Shown: positions 49,770 to 59,548 of the stretch, in pieces
Layout of the letters: every line of letters starts with the position of its first letter
How positions within the stretch are numbered: position 1 is the stretch's first letter
From: Alistipes sp.
GTDB lineage: Bacteria > Bacteroidota > Bacteroidia > Bacteroidales > Rikenellaceae
Length of the DNA: 64,000 nt
NCBI GenBank assembly: GCA_017532885.1
Contig: JAFXIS010000078.1
Span: 50,002 to 114,001, forward strand
Direction of reading: 5' to 3'
Made by a program: the position numbers and the translations under genes
Notes under the pieces: generated by a model
Told to the model about the DNA's origin: nothing
Seen by the model: the letters and a program-made list of their open reading frames with translations, nothing else
Database searches by the model: none

Positions 49770-49824
49770 GGCAGAATAGAACAGAGTAGAACAGAATGTC
49801 GTTCAATTCAAATAATATAAGATT

Positions 49825-50352
49825 ATGAAAACACTTGTAGTAGTAGATGTACAGTACGATTTCGCCTCTCCGCGAGGGGCGTTGTATGTCAAGGGTGGCG
49901 AGATTATAGCCGATAAGGTTTTGGAGGTTATAGCCGATTTTGACAAGGTGGTCTTTACGATGGATTTTCATCCTCTTACTCACTGCTCGTTTGAGGAAAA
50001 TGGCGGTATTTGGCCCGCTCATTGTGTTGCCTATACAAAAGGCACAGCCTTGCCCATAGAGTTGCTGCGTGCAGCCAAAAGCTACGAAGTGGCACTTAAG
50101 GGCCAATCACCCGAAAGGGAGGAGTATGGGGCATTTGCTGATGGTAAACCCGTAGCTGCGATTATGGATGCCGATGAAGTTGTTATTTGCGGAATTGCGG
50201 GTGATTACTGTGTAGGTGAAACCTTGCGTAATATCGTTAAGATGCGAGGCTCAAGTGCCGGAGTGAAGGCTTATACCGAAGGTACGGCATATTTTGATGG
50301 AGGTATTCGCTATGGCGAAATACTTGCGGAATTGGGCGTGGAGAGATATTAA
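49825..50352 (+). CDS. Nicotinamidase/isochorismatase-family hydrolase
   Basis: A 175-residue cysteine hydrolase. The Asp-Lys-Cys triad is in VVDVQYDFASPRGAL (Asp8), SYEVALKGQSPERE (Lys, about 91) and CGIAGDYCVGETL (Cys, about 133). The metal site is in FTMDFHPLTHCSFEENGG near 49. The best match is PncA-type nicotinamidase (nicotinamide to nicotinate, NAD salvage). A hairpin terminator follows at 50379-50414. Confidence 0.9.
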   Translation: MKTLVVVDVQYDFASPRGALYVKGGEIIADKVLEVIADFDKVVFTMDFHPLTHCSFEENGGIWPAHCVAYTKGTALPIELLRAAKSYEVALKGQSPEREEYGAFADGKPVAAIMDADEVVICGIAGDYCVGETLRNIVKMRGSSAGVKAYTEGTAYFDGGIRYGEILAELGVERY

Positions 50353-50378
50353 TTCCGATATATACTGTTTGTAAATAG

Positions 50379-50414
50379 GGCTGTCGCAACCCATTGCGGG
50401 TTGGACAGCCTTTG
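50379..50414 (+). terminator. Rho-independent terminator
   Basis: ggctgtcgcaaccc pairs with gggttggacagcc (one bulge/mismatch), then tttgttgtt. Confidence 0.75.
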
Positions 50415-50442
50415 TTGTTAGGTGTTAGCTTGCGTATTCGAC

Positions 50443-51114
50443 CTAATAGACTCTGGTTATTGTGCCTGTATATTGCACAGGGTTGTACCATACATTCGAG
50501 ATAGTGAGAGTTGCCCCTCCGTAGCGGGTATTTATGTCGAATGTGAAGGTGTATTCATCCGTAGCATATAGATTTACGCGGAACGACACGCTCCAGCCCT
50601 CGTCGGTCTGTTTTGTCACGATAGTGCCGATGTTCGGCGTTACGGTGTTTAATAATACATAGCGATAAGGAGGTGTATATCCAACCCAATAAGGTAGGCA
50701 TACATCCAACGAATTACGCCACAAGGTGACCGTATAATTGGGATTTGAGAGAAATAACATCGTGCCCGCAGGCAGCATCTGAGCCGATTGGGGATTAAAC
50801 TCAAAGTTGTGAGAAAGGACCACGGAGTCTAAGTACTTTTCAAATTCCGCTTGGCGCTCGGCTCGATGAGCAATGCGCTCCTCGTGTGTCATGGATTGCA
50901 TTTTTTGATGATACGCCTGCCTTTCGGGCGAAGGGTGAGAGGGGTGTTGAATCTGCTGTGGCGGTTGCGATTGCGGCGGCTGAACCTGCTGCGATTGCGT
51001 TGTCTGTTGATTACCCTCCGTGGGGGAAGATGTGTTTTGAGCCTGAAGTGTAACATAAGGGCCACACAATGTGCATACTAAAAGGCACAGAATAGAAGAA
51101 TATAGTCGTTTCAT
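50443..51114 (-). CDS. DUF4251-family secreted protein
   Basis: A 223-residue exported protein (signal MKRLYSSILCLLVCTLCGPYVTLQAQ). Residues about 30-65 are a Gln/Pro/Ser linker, and residues 70-105 are a charged helix (MTHEERIAHRAERQAEFEKYL). The C-terminal 120 residues match DUF4251 (FEFNPQSAQMLPAGTMLFLSNPNYTVTLWRNSLDVCLPYWG-type start, later TPNIGTIVTKQTDEGWSVSF). Function is unknown. The Gln-rich linker suggests a flexible spacer between envelope layers. ATG at 51114 preferred to the TTG at 51120. Confidence 0.83.
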   Translation of the reverse strand: MKRLYSSILCLLVCTLCGPYVTLQAQNTSSPTEGNQQTTQSQQVQPPQSQPPQQIQHPSHPSPERQAYHQKMQSMTHEERIAHRAERQAEFEKYLDSVVLSHNFEFNPQSAQMLPAGTMLFLSNPNYTVTLWRNSLDVCLPYWVGYTPPYRYVLLNTVTPNIGTIVTKQTDEGWSVSFRVNLYATDEYTFTFDINTRYGGATLTISNVWYNPVQYTGTITRVY

Positions 51115-51192
51115 AGTCAAAATATATTTTGTTTGACTTGAAGCAACTCAAAATTCCTGCCATTGTTTTAATTAGTGTCTGATTGCAATCTC

Positions 51193-51228
51193 TCATTCTG
51201 AGCAAAATGCAGTTCTGCGTGAGAATCT
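51193..51228. repeat. Dispersed palindromic repeat (inverted copy of 49184-49222)
   Basis: Read on the minus strand it begins agattctcacgca and ends gctcagaatga, with an internal hairpin (gaactgcattttgc). It is located upstream of the DUF4251 gene. Confidence 0.7.
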
Positions 51229-51298
51229 AAAAGAGCCAGTCTAAGGAATTTAAGGAAATTAGTGAATATAGTGTTGATGTGAATCCCGCAAAAAGAAC

Positions 51299-51327
51299 GA
51301 GGGTGCTCAAATTTATTGAACACCCTC
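51299..51327 (-). terminator. Terminator of yajC
   Basis: gagggtgctcaa pairs with ttgaacaccctc (one mismatch). On the minus strand it is followed by gttctttttg. Confidence 0.8.
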
Positions 51328-51355
51328 TCAATACTATTGATAACTATTTACCGAC

Positions 51356-51673
51356 TTATTTCTGCAACTGTGAATTGTCGGCAACAACCATGTTCTTGTC
51401 TACGCGCAAAGTTACATTGCTATCAACCTCGATAAGGATAGTGGGCTCGCCCTGCTTTACCTCCTTAACGGTGCCATAGATACCACCGGCAGTGATAATC
51501 TTATCACCCTTCTTTAAGCCCTCGCGGAACTTTGCCATCTCCTTACGGCGCTTTGACTCGGGACGCCACATGAAGAAGTACATTACGGCAATCATTGCCA
51601 ACATCATAATCCAAAAGCCTCCCATACCGGGCTGCTGTGCTACGGCAGCATCTGCCTGAAGAAAATTAATCAT
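51356..51673 (-). CDS. yajC: Sec translocase accessory subunit YajC
   Basis: A 105-residue single-pass membrane protein. The transmembrane segment is GFWIMMLAMIAVMYFFMWRPESKRRKE (about 20-45), followed by the conserved LKKGDKIITAGGIYGTVKEV near residue 55. It associates with SecDF. Although it follows DUF1573 and nusB in the usual Bacteroidales order, it has its own promoter at 51759-51729. Confidence 0.93.
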   Translation of the reverse strand: MINFLQADAAVAQQPGMGGFWIMMLAMIAVMYFFMWRPESKRRKEMAKFREGLKKGDKIITAGGIYGTVKEVKQGEPTILIEVDSNVTLRVDKNMVVADNSQLQK

Positions 51674-51728
51674 AAATCTCTATTCTTTTAAGTTATTAAT
51701 CTCTTAATTGTGTGTAATTTATTCTCGG

Positions 51729-51759
51729 CAAAGATACGGATTATTCCGCAATATACAAA
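51729..51759 (-). promoter_or_regulatory. Promoter of yajC
   Basis: On the minus strand, TTTG at 51759-51756, exactly 19 bp, TATCTTTG at 51736-51729. Confidence 0.8.
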
Positions 51760-51760
51760 C

Positions 51761-52186
51761 CTACTCAACCTCTGCGTCAATATATATTTTCAGCGGAGTG
51801 TCCATTTCTGCGAAATAAAACTCCAAAAGTTTCATTTGCCAGCCCATCTGCCCTTGTGAATTGAACTCGATATTTATATCGCACGAGGCCCCTGCGGCTA
51901 TCGGCTGGCGCGAAAATGTCGCTTTAGTACATCCGCATGATGTCGCTTCGCGCAATATCACATGGGGCTTAGAGTCGATGTTGCTCAGACGGATACTCTT
52001 TGCAATAATCTCGCCTTGTCGCATACTCCCCAACTTCAGCGTGTCGGAAATGCCACTCTCCAATGCCGATGACGATATCTCGATATCCAAAGCATAAGAG
52101 TGAGAGCCTGTTGCCACCTTACTCTTGTGGCCGCAGCCCGCAAATAGCGTGGCGCAGAGTAGCGCAAATCCGAGAATCAATCTCAT
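51761..52186 (-). CDS. DUF1573-domain lipoprotein
   Basis: A 141-residue lipoprotein (ALLCATLFAGCGHK, Cys18). One DUF1573 Ig-like domain follows, with the diagnostic ATSCGCTKATFSRQPIAAGASCDINIEFNS near residue 80. Function is unknown. DUF1573 proteins are abundant in Bacteroidota envelopes. It lies 23 nt after nusB on the same strand, a conserved neighbourhood. Confidence 0.9.
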   Translation of the reverse strand: MRLILGFALLCATLFAGCGHKSKVATGSHSYALDIEISSSALESGISDTLKLGSMRQGEIIAKSIRLSNIDSKPHVILREATSCGCTKATFSRQPIAAGASCDINIEFNSQGQMGWQMKLLEFYFAEMDTPLKIYIDAEVE

Positions 52187-52209
52187 AACTATCGCTTGCT
52201 ATGGGTGTA

Positions 52210-53148
52210 TTACAACAATCCTCGTCCGCTCTTTTTGATTTTGCCCTCTGCGTTAAGCTGCGCAACGATGCGGTCAAGGATTCCGTTTATAAAGTTGCTG
52301 CTGCCCGGGGTAGAGTAGTATTTCGAGATTTCGATATACTCGTCGAGTGTAACCTTTACGGGGATTGAAGCAAATGATGTGAGCTCGGTAACTGCCAACG
52401 CAAGGATTACATTATCCATAAAGGCAATACGCTCCACATCCCAATTGCTCATGAATTTCTCTATCAAAGTGGTATTTTCGGTAAAGTTAAGTGCCGCTTT
52501 TGTGAAGAGTTCTTTGGCAAAGGTGAGGTCATCTTCGCTCTTGAATTTCTGCACAACCTTTACCTCCTGATGTGTGGGGCGCATATTCGAGAGCGTGCGC
52601 TCGACCATAATAAGGGCAAATCCGAGGTCGTCATTCCAAAGTATCGACTGCTCGTCGAGTGCATCCTCCAAAGCCTCCGAGTCCTCTAATTCCGAGGTGT
52701 AGAAGTCGCGTACCAAAGCCAAATCCTCGCGGAAAGAGCGCTCCTCGGAGAGCATATAGCGCTTGTAATAATCGCTCTGCTCGAGTTGAGCAAAGAGGGT
52801 CTTTATAAGTTCCGGGTATTGAGCCCACGAAAGTTTATGCGCTGCTACATAGTCGTTTACCGAGTCGCTGTTGGCAATAAGCGCAATTACGCTATTCTCA
52901 ACAAATTTACGATTGGGGTTAAGATCCTCATATGTGGGGAGCTTCTTCTGCTTTGCCATCTCCTGACGATTCTCGGCATAGTGAGCAACCTCTACGATGA
53001 GTGATAACATATGGAAATAGAGATCATAGGTCTTGTCGATAGATGTGACAAACGACCTTTCCGATGCTGCTAATGAGTCGGATTCAGATTTTAGGTGAGC
53101 ATAGAGGGCCTTTATGGCCTTTATCCTAAGCAATCTTCTGCTAATCAT
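52210..53148 (-). CDS. nusB: Transcription antitermination factor NusB
   Basis: A 312-residue protein. It opens MISRRLLRIKAIKALYAHL, as in NusB, and has the RNA-binding/NusE-contact core in the C-terminal half (NWDVERIAFMDNVILALAVTELTSFASIPVKVTLDEYIEISKYYSTPGSSNFINGILDRI). It is about twice the length of E. coli NusB because of a Bacteroidota-specific insertion in the first half. It acts in rRNA antitermination with NusE. Promoter at 53200-53170. Confidence 0.93.
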   Translation of the reverse strand: MISRRLLRIKAIKALYAHLKSESDSLAASERSFVTSIDKTYDLYFHMLSLIVEVAHYAENRQEMAKQKKLPTYEDLNPNRKFVENSVIALIANSDSVNDYVAAHKLSWAQYPELIKTLFAQLEQSDYYKRYMLSEERSFREDLALVRDFYTSELEDSEALEDALDEQSILWNDDLGFALIMVERTLSNMRPTHQEVKVVQKFKSEDDLTFAKELFTKAALNFTENTTLIEKFMSNWDVERIAFMDNVILALAVTELTSFASIPVKVTLDEYIEISKYYSTPGSSNFINGILDRIVAQLNAEGKIKKSGRGLL

Positions 53149-53169
53149 ACTTTATGAACTTTTACGCCG

Positions 53170-53200
53170 CAAAGATACGCTTTGAAATTCAAAATTCAAA
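53170..53200 (-). promoter_or_regulatory. Promoter of nusB
   Basis: On the minus strand, TTTG at 53200-53197 inside an ATTTTGA repeat, exactly 19 bp, TATCTTTG at 53177-53170. Confidence 0.85.
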
Positions 53201-53309
53201 ATTACGAGGAACAAATCCTCGTTTCCTCCTCGCGGCTCGGCAAAGTGTGCCAGCACCCTCTGCTCTCGCTCCGCAGCGGCCCGGCCCGGTGAGTCGGCAG
53301 CCTCAAATA

Positions 53310-56147
53310 CTATTTCTCGGGTGTTAATATCTTGCTCAAAAACTCGCCTGTGGCACTCTGCTCACATGCTGCGATGTCGAGAGGTGTACCCGTAGCAATA
53401 ACCTCTCCCCCTCCCGAACCTCCTTCGGGTCCGAGGTCAATGATATGGTCGGCAACCTTTATAACATCCAAATTATGCTCGATAACTATCGCCGTGTTGC
53501 CTCTATCGACCAACTTGTTTATCACACTCAGCAGTTGGCGAATATCTTCGAAATGAAGTCCCGTTGTAGGTTCGTCAAGAATATAGAGCGTGCGCCCCGT
53601 ATCGCTTTTGCAAAGCTCGGCAGCCAACTTTATGCGCTGGCTCTCTCCTCCCGACAGCGTGGTGCAGGGTTGTCCCAGCGTCAGGTAACCCAAGCCGACA
53701 TCCTGAATGGCTTTTAGCTTTTGGTATATCTGAGGTATCGACTGGAAGAAATCTACGGCAATGTTTACCGTCATGTTCAATACCTCGTCAATATTCTTGC
53801 CCTTATATTTAACTTCTAAAGTTTCACGATTGTAGCGGTGTCCTCCGCAGCTCTTGCAACGCACATATACATCGGGTAGGAAGTTCATCTCGATGGTCTG
53901 TACTCCTGCGCCTCGACACTCCTCGCAACGGCCACCCTTGACATTAAACGAGAAGCGACCTGCTTTGAATCCGCGTACCTGCGCATCGGGCGTCTGCTCA
54001 AAGAGCTTTCGAATATCGCTGAATACATTGGCGTATGTTGCGGGGTTACTGCGCGGAGTACGGCCAATGGGTGATTGGTCTACAACGACTAATTTATCCA
54101 CATTTTCGAGTCCCTCAACCGAATCATACTCCAAAGCTCTATCCAATGAGCGGTATAGTTTGCGGCTCAGTATCGGGCGCAGAGTCTCGTTTACGAGTGT
54201 GGATTTACCCGAGCCACTCACTCCGGTAAGGCATATAAACTTGCCCAAAGGAAACTCTACATCTATATTTTTCAGGTTGTTACCCTTTGCTCCGCGAATT
54301 ATGATGCTTTGATTAGAGCCTTCACGCAGCTTTTCGGGTATCTCGATGCGTCGCCTGCCGCAGAGGTAGTCGGCTGTAATGCTCTCCGAACGCATGATAT
54401 CTTTGATTGTGCCCGCCGCCATTATTTGACCTCCGCGACGCCCTGCCTTTGGACCTACATCGACAATATAATCCGCCGAGCGCATCATGTCCTCGTCGTG
54501 CTCGACTACAATAACCGAGTTGCCGGCATCGCGCAACTCCTTTAAGGTGTCGATTAGTCGCTGATTATCGCGCTGATGCAATCCAATGCTCGGCTCATCT
54601 AAGATGTAAAGCACATTTACCAACTTTGAGCCTATCTGCGTGGCGAGTCGAATGCGTTGGCTCTCTCCGCCCGAAAGCGAGCGTGCCGAACGCGATAACG
54701 ACAAATAACCCAAGCCCACAGCCAGAAGGAAGTGTACGCGCTCGCGAATCTCCTTGACAATCTCCTGCGCAATGCGCTGTTCTTTGGTAGTAAAATGCTC
54801 CTCGATATGTGACATCCACTCCGCGAACTCGGAAATCGACATAGCCTGCACATCTGCAATACTCTTGCCTCCGATGCGGAAATGCAGCGCCTCCTTTTTG
54901 AGTCGAGTGCCGCCACAAACGCTACATGGGCGATACATCATGAACTGCTCGCGCCACTTTTGACCCTTCTTCGACTCATCATCATCCGAAGCTTGAACAT
55001 ATTCTGCAACACCTTCCCAGGCAATCATTCTGCGACCCGATATGGAACTGAACTCCGATAAATCTACCGTCAGGGGCTTTGCATCGCCATAGAGTAGGGC
55101 ATTTATGCCATCTTCCGAGATGGTGGCAATGGGGTCATCTAATGTGAAATCATAGCGTCTGCCAAGCAACTCCAGCAGAACGAAGATTTTATTGTTTTTA
55201 TATTTGCCCAATGGCTCAATTCCGCCCTCACGCAACGAAAGATGCTCATCGGGTATAATCTTCTTGATGTCGAATACGGCCTCGACGCCCAAACCGCTAC
55301 ATCGAGGACAGGCGCCTTGTGGAGAGTTGAACGAGAAGGTGTGAGGTGCCGGGTCCTCGAATGCTACGCCCGTTGAAGGACACATCAAATGGCGCGAATA
55401 GTAACGCATGCCATCTGCTTCGTAGTCGTAGATAGCCATAGTACCCTTACCTTGCCTTAAGGATTCCTTGAGTGAAGTCATAACTCGCTCGGCGGTATCA
55501 TTGCGAATTACCATGCGGTCCACAACAAGGTCGATGTTGTGCACCTTGTAGCGGTCTAACTTCATACCTGAAGAGAACTCCACAATCTCACCATCAATGC
55601 GGGCATAGATGTAACCACGCTTCGCCAATGACTCGAATAATTCGCGGTAATGGCCTTTGCGACCCTTAACAATAGGAGCCATGAAGGCAACTTTGCGACC
55701 CTCGAACCCTTTCAGGATAAGTTCGCAAATCTGCTCGTCGGAGTAGTGGACCATCTCTTCGCCCGTAATAGGGGAGTATGCCCTTGATGCACGAGCATAC
55801 AAAAGGCGCAGGAAGTCATTTATTTCAGTTACGGTGCCTACCGTCGAGCGGGGATTTTTGTTTGTGGTTTTCTGCTCGATGGCAACAACGGGGCTGAGCC
55901 CCGTAATCTTATCAACATCCGGACGCTCCATCGTGCCGACGAATTGACGCGCATAAGTCGAGAGGGTCTCCATGTATCGGCGCTGACCCTCGGCGTATAT
56001 CGTGTCGAATGCCAACGACGACTTACCCGAGCCCGACAAGCCGGTAATCACAGCCAAAGCGTATCGGGGTATCTCTACATCAATATTCTTCAGGTTGTGA
56101 ACTCTCGCGCCCGTAACAATGATTTTATCTTCGCCTTTGACACTCAT
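53310..56147 (-). CDS. uvrA: Excinuclease ABC subunit A
   Basis: A 945-residue nucleotide-excision-repair damage sensor. It has two ABC ATPase halves: Walker [13 protein letters not shown] (about 34) and [13 protein letters not shown] (about 640), and signatures [13 protein letters not shown] (about 490) and [13 protein letters not shown] (about 830). Zinc modules CSVCGG and the CEEC...CKSCGG set are intact. The first module keeps ACPRC, but its other pair reads MCPSTG with a single Cys, as in other Bacteroidota. Full length. It loads UvrB at lesions. Confidence 0.96.
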   Translation of the reverse strand: MSVKGEDKIIVTGARVHNLKNIDVEIPRYALAVITGLSGSGKSSLAFDTIYAEGQRRYMETLSTYARQFVGTMERPDVDKITGLSPVVAIEQKTTNKNPRSTVGTVTEINDFLRLLYARASRAYSPITGEEMVHYSDEQICELILKGFEGRKVAFMAPIVKGRKGHYRELFESLAKRGYIYARIDGEIVEFSSGMKLDRYKVHNIDLVVDRMVIRNDTAERVMTSLKESLRQGKGTMAIYDYEADGMRYYSRHLMCPSTGVAFEDPAPHTFSFNSPQGACPRCSGLGVEAVFDIKKIIPDEHLSLREGGIEPLGKYKNNKIFVLLELLGRRYDFTLDDPIATISEDGINALLYGDAKPLTVDLSEFSSISGRRMIAWEGVAEYVQASDDDESKKGQKWREQFMMYRPCSVCGGTRLKKEALHFRIGGKSIADVQAMSISEFAEWMSHIEEHFTTKEQRIAQEIVKEIRERVHFLLAVGLGYLSLSRSARSLSGGESQRIRLATQIGSKLVNVLYILDEPSIGLHQRDNQRLIDTLKELRDAGNSVIVVEHDEDMMRSADYIVDVGPKAGRRGGQIMAAGTIKDIMRSESITADYLCGRRRIEIPEKLREGSNQSIIIRGAKGNNLKNIDVEFPLGKFICLTGVSGSGKSTLVNETLRPILSRKLYRSLDRALEYDSVEGLENVDKLVVVDQSPIGRTPRSNPATYANVFSDIRKLFEQTPDAQVRGFKAGRFSFNVKGGRCEECRGAGVQTIEMNFLPDVYVRCKSCGGHRYNRETLEVKYKGKNIDEVLNMTVNIAVDFFQSIPQIYQKLKAIQDVGLGYLTLGQPCTTLSGGESQRIKLAAELCKSDTGRTLYILDEPTTGLHFEDIRQLLSVINKLVDRGNTAIVIEHNLDVIKVADHIIDLGPEGGSGGGEVIATGTPLDIAACEQSATGEFLSKILTPEK

Positions 56148-56159
56148 CTTAAAATCGTA

Positions 56160-56954
56160 TTAAAATGTTGCCAATAATGTTTGAATCCAGCCTTGCAATG
56201 ATATCAGCCCTACAATATCGGCAAAGCAGACAACAAGAATGGCAAGCGTAAAATATCGCACAAATTTTGCTCCCAAAACAAGTGCAAAGTGCGATGCGAA
56301 CAATGCTCCGATGATATTACCCAAACCGTGCCACAATCCATAGACATAATCCACCTGCCCGTTAAGCATAAAGATGATTAGCGAGAATGGTGTGGCAACG
56401 AATATTATAAAGCATTTGACGACATTTGCGGTGATGATATCCAACTTCATTGACCATATGGCCACAGCCAATACTACATATCCCAAACCTATGTAGATGT
56501 AACCGCCATAAAAGCCTAAAAGCAAGAACCACAAATAGTGCCACCAACGCACATCGAGAGGTCGCCCGCCATGTATGTGAACATGCTTATGGCTCTGGTC
56601 GGTAATCATGTAAATAAGCACTAACGACATCACAACGGTCATACATATGGTGAATATCGTGTCGCTGATATGTGTTGCGGCAAAGGAACCTAAAATATTA
56701 CCGATAACGGCCGGAATGGAGAGCTTTATGCCGCTCTTTATGTTGAGCATGCGCTTACGCAAAAAAGCCAACGAGGAGGTGAAATTCTGTAACACTACGG
56801 CTATACGGTTTGTACCATTGGCAACGCTTACCGGCAGCCCTAAAGCCATGAATAGTGTCATTGAGATTATAGCACCGCCACCCGCGAGGGTGTTTATTAC
56901 TCCCACGATAATGCCCGAAAGCACCAAAAGTAGTATGATTGTACTATCGCCCAT
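56160..56954 (-). CDS. TauE/SafE-family membrane transporter
   Basis: A 264-residue protein with about eight transmembrane helices. The family opening is LLVLSGIIVGVINTLAGGGAIISMTLFMALGLPVSVANGTNR. The family exports or imports sulfite, sulfonates and related anions; the substrate is not deducible. The ATG at 56954 is chosen because a TATCTTTG box lies at 56972-56965, making a start at 56987 impossible and the leader very short. It lies 12 nt before uvrA on the same strand. Confidence 0.87.
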   Translation of the reverse strand: MGDSTIILLLVLSGIIVGVINTLAGGGAIISMTLFMALGLPVSVANGTNRIAVVLQNFTSSLAFLRKRMLNIKSGIKLSIPAVIGNILGSFAATHISDTIFTICMTVVMSLVLIYMITDQSHKHVHIHGGRPLDVRWWHYLWFLLLGFYGGYIYIGLGYVVLAVAIWSMKLDIITANVVKCFIIFVATPFSLIIFMLNGQVDYVYGLWHGLGNIIGALFASHFALVLGAKFVRYFTLAILVVCFADIVGLISLQGWIQTLLATF

Positions 56955-57101
56955 AATTAAGCAACAAAGATACACTTCGTATTCCAAAAATGCAATATTC
57001 GAAAATCAAAATTGTGTACTTTTAGGAGAGAGGATACATCTATATGTGCTTTGTTAGTGTGGTGTAATGAGGATATGTTTGAGGCTTTTATGCCTTGTAA
57101 T

Positions 57102-57132
57102 TTTGCATTTTGAATTACGAAGTGTATCTTTG
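57102..57132 (+). promoter_or_regulatory. Promoter of the CvfB-like gene
   Basis: TTTG at 57102-57105 inside an ATTTTGA-type tract, 19 bp, TATCTTTG at 57125-57132. The ATG is at 57156. Confidence 0.85.
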
Positions 57133-57155
57133 TCAGCATAATATAATATCGAGTA

Positions 57156-57986
57156 ATGAAAGTTGGAAGAATTCAGACCTTAAAGGTTAATCGTATATCG
57201 GACTTCGGCCTCTATCTCGTGGATGAAGAGGGGCAGGAGGTGTTGTTGCCCAATCGCTATGTGTCGTTGGAGAATGCTGTGGGTGACGAGTTGCAGGTAT
57301 TTGTATATCACGATTCAGAGGATAGATTGGTCGCAACAACCGAGCAACCCTTGATTATGGAGGGGCAGGTTGCTGCCCTGAAAGTTGTGGATAAGAGCAT
57401 CCATGGTGCGTTTTTGGATTGGGGTTTGGCAGGTAAGGACCTCTTCTTGCCCAACCGCAATCAGCAGGGAGGTGTCCTTGCAGGCCGTAATGTCGTGGTG
57501 TGGATGTATGTCGATAATATTACGGGACGCTGCGTCGCAACCCAAAAACTTAAAGCCTTTATCGATAATGATATTATCACCGTAGAGCCCCGGCAGAAGG
57601 TTGAGGCATTGGTTGCATCGGAGAGCCCGATAGGTTATCGCGTGATTATCAATTCGCGCCATTGGGGTATGCTCTATAAGAATCAGGTATTCCGCAAGAT
57701 AACCATCGGCGAAAAGTTGGAGGCGTATGTGCGTCGTATTACCGAAGATAATCGCATCGACCTTGTTTTGCAGCGTCAGGGCTATGGCGGTATTACCGAT
57801 TCGGCAGAGGATTTGTCGCGTTTGTTGCGCGAAAATGGAGGCGTTTTGGAGGTGGGGGACGACTCCACTCCCGAGGATATACATCGCCTTACCGAGATGA
57901 GCAAGAAGGGCTTTAAGCGCGCAGTTGGTGTTCTGCTTAAGCGCGGAGAGATAATTGCAGAGCCTACACGAATAAAACTTAAGTAG
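57156..57986 (+). CDS. S1-domain RNA-binding protein, CvfB/YitL-like
   Basis: A 276-residue protein with consecutive S1-like OB folds (LKVNRISDFGLYLVDEEGQEVLLPNRYVS at 9, VAALKVVDKSIHGAFLDWGLAGKDLFLPNRNQ near 72, and a third near 150-215). A C-terminal winged helix follows (TEMSKKGFKRAVGVLLKRGEI). CvfB-type proteins bind RNA and influence gene expression. It is followed 2 nt later by a methyltransferase gene. Confidence 0.9.
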   Translation: MKVGRIQTLKVNRISDFGLYLVDEEGQEVLLPNRYVSLENAVGDELQVFVYHDSEDRLVATTEQPLIMEGQVAALKVVDKSIHGAFLDWGLAGKDLFLPNRNQQGGVLAGRNVVVWMYVDNITGRCVATQKLKAFIDNDIITVEPRQKVEALVASESPIGYRVIINSRHWGMLYKNQVFRKITIGEKLEAYVRRITEDNRIDLVLQRQGYGGITDSAEDLSRLLRENGGVLEVGDDSTPEDIHRLTEMSKKGFKRAVGVLLKRGEIIAEPTRIKLK

Positions 57987-57988
57987 CT

Positions 57989-58753
57989 ATGGCAAAGATG
58001 CAGACCGCAGAGCGAGTATCGCAGCATGATGCTTCCGATAATTTTGTGTTTCAGCGCTCTCTGTTGGCATATCATCACGCGGCGCAGATTGTTGCGGGCG
58101 ATGTTTTGGAGATTGGAACGGGCATGGGTTATGGCGTCGAGGTTATAGCTCCCGTCGCCAAGCGATTTGTGACGATTGACAAAACTGAGCCTCAGGGCGT
58201 TGTGATGCCCGAAAATGCCGGTTTTATGCAGATGACGGTACCTCCCATTGCGATGCCCGAGGAGGCGTTCGATTGCGTGGTGTCGTTTCAGGTGATTGAG
58301 CATATCAAGGACGATAGACGCTTTGTCGAGGAGGTGCATCGAGTTTTGCGCGAGGGGGGTAAGTTTATCGTTTCAACACCTAATGCACCGATGTCGCTTA
58401 CGCGAAATCCGTGGCATATCAGGGAGTATCGTGCCGAGGAATTGAAGGCTCTGTTGAGTGAGTTTTTTGCCGAGGTAGAGTGCTATGGCGTGAAGGGTAA
58501 TGAGCGCGTGATGTCATATTATGAGCAGAATCGTCGAGGCGTGGAGCGCATTACACGATATGATATTTTGGATTTTCAGCATCGCCTGCCGAGGTGGTGT
58601 TTGCAGCTGCCTTACGATATACTCAACAGGTTGAACCGCAGGCGTTTACTATCGGAAAATAACGACCTTACCCGCTCGATTAAGATGTCTGACTACGAGG
58701 TTGTTCCTTATACTGATGAGTGTTTTGATTTGTATTTTGTAGCAAAGAAATAG
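57989..58753 (+). CDS. Class I SAM-dependent methyltransferase
   Basis: A 254-residue methyltransferase. Motif I is GDVLEIGTGMGYGVEVIAP near residue 33. Motif II/III region is FDCVVSFQVIEHIKDDRRFVEEVHRVLREGGKFIVSTPN near 92, the UbiE/Methyltransf_11 pattern. The substrate is unknown. Overlap-like spacing (2 nt) with the CvfB-like gene suggests coexpression, perhaps with an RNA or translation-related target. Confidence 0.88.
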   Translation: MAKMQTAERVSQHDASDNFVFQRSLLAYHHAAQIVAGDVLEIGTGMGYGVEVIAPVAKRFVTIDKTEPQGVVMPENAGFMQMTVPPIAMPEEAFDCVVSFQVIEHIKDDRRFVEEVHRVLREGGKFIVSTPNAPMSLTRNPWHIREYRAEELKALLSEFFAEVECYGVKGNERVMSYYEQNRRGVERITRYDILDFQHRLPRWCLQLPYDILNRLNRRRLLSENNDLTRSIKMSDYEVVPYTDECFDLYFVAKK

Positions 58754-58792
58754 CTCAAATCCTTGAGAGATAGGGGTATCTAAAAAAGACAT

Positions 58793-58816
58793 GAGGCAAC
58801 TCAAAAGGGCTGCCTC
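58793..58816. terminator. Hairpin between convergent genes
   Basis: gaggca pairs with tgcctc around 12 nt. On the minus strand it is followed by atgtctttttta, so it mainly serves the sirtuin gene. Confidence 0.6.
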
Positions 58817-58843
58817 TTCAAGTAGTATTGTGATATTTACTCC

Positions 58844-59533
58844 TTATTCCTCGATTAATTGCTTGACTAAAGCCGGCATTCCTTCGGCTGCGCGTGCCTT
58901 GATGTGAGTCAAGGGATTGCGAATCATTGAGGTGTCGGGCGTACCCGGGTCCACAACATAAACAGGCACTCCTGGTTTGGCGTATCTCACCAACATCGCG
59001 GCAGGGTAGACCGCCAGCGATGTGCCTACGACAATCATAATATCGGCCGAGGCTGCTATCACACATGCGCGGTCAAACATTGGCACCGACTCACCGAAAA
59101 AGACAATATGGGGGCGTAATAGTGAGCCATCTTCCGCCTTGTCGTCCAACTTCTGCTCCCAGCCCTCAATCGGTACAATTAAGTCGGGATTGTGCTGGCT
59201 GCGTAGTTTCATTAGTTCGCCATGCAGGTGCGTAACACGCGTAGAGCCGGCACGCTCATGCAGGTTATCGACATTCTGCGTCACAACCTCCACATCGAAA
59301 TGTTTTTCCAATTCGGCAATGGCTTGGTGTGCCGCATTTGGTTCTACGCCCAATAGTTCCTTGCGGCGCTTGTTGTAAAACTCTATGACCAAAGCTCGGT
59401 TGCGCGCCAAAGCCTCGGGTGTACAAACATCCTCAATGCGATACGATGCCCATAATCCGTCGGCATCGCGGAAGGTTGCAAGTCCGCTATCGGCACTCAC
59501 GCCTGCACCTGTAAAAACGACTATCTTTTTCAT
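58844..59533 (-). CDS. cobB: NAD-dependent deacylase (Sir2 family) without zinc ligands
   Basis: A 229-residue sirtuin. The NAD site is FTGAGVSADSGLATFRDADGLW at residue 6, TQNVDNLHERAGS near 98 and the catalytic His in HLHGELM near 115. LRPHIVFFGESVP is near 140. The two CxxC pairs that normally bind structural zinc are missing: the segment reads LMKLRSQHNPDLIVPIEGWEQKLDD. This zinc-less form is known in Bacteroidetes-type deacylases. It removes acyl groups from lysines, releasing O-acyl-ADP-ribose. Confidence 0.88.
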   Translation of the reverse strand: MKKIVVFTGAGVSADSGLATFRDADGLWASYRIEDVCTPEALARNRALVIEFYNKRRKELLGVEPNAAHQAIAELEKHFDVEVVTQNVDNLHERAGSTRVTHLHGELMKLRSQHNPDLIVPIEGWEQKLDDKAEDGSLLRPHIVFFGESVPMFDRACVIAASADIMIVVGTSLAVYPAAMLVRYAKPGVPVYVVDPGTPDTSMIRNPLTHIKARAAEGMPALVKQLIEE

Positions 59534-59548
59534 CGGTAATTATATTTT

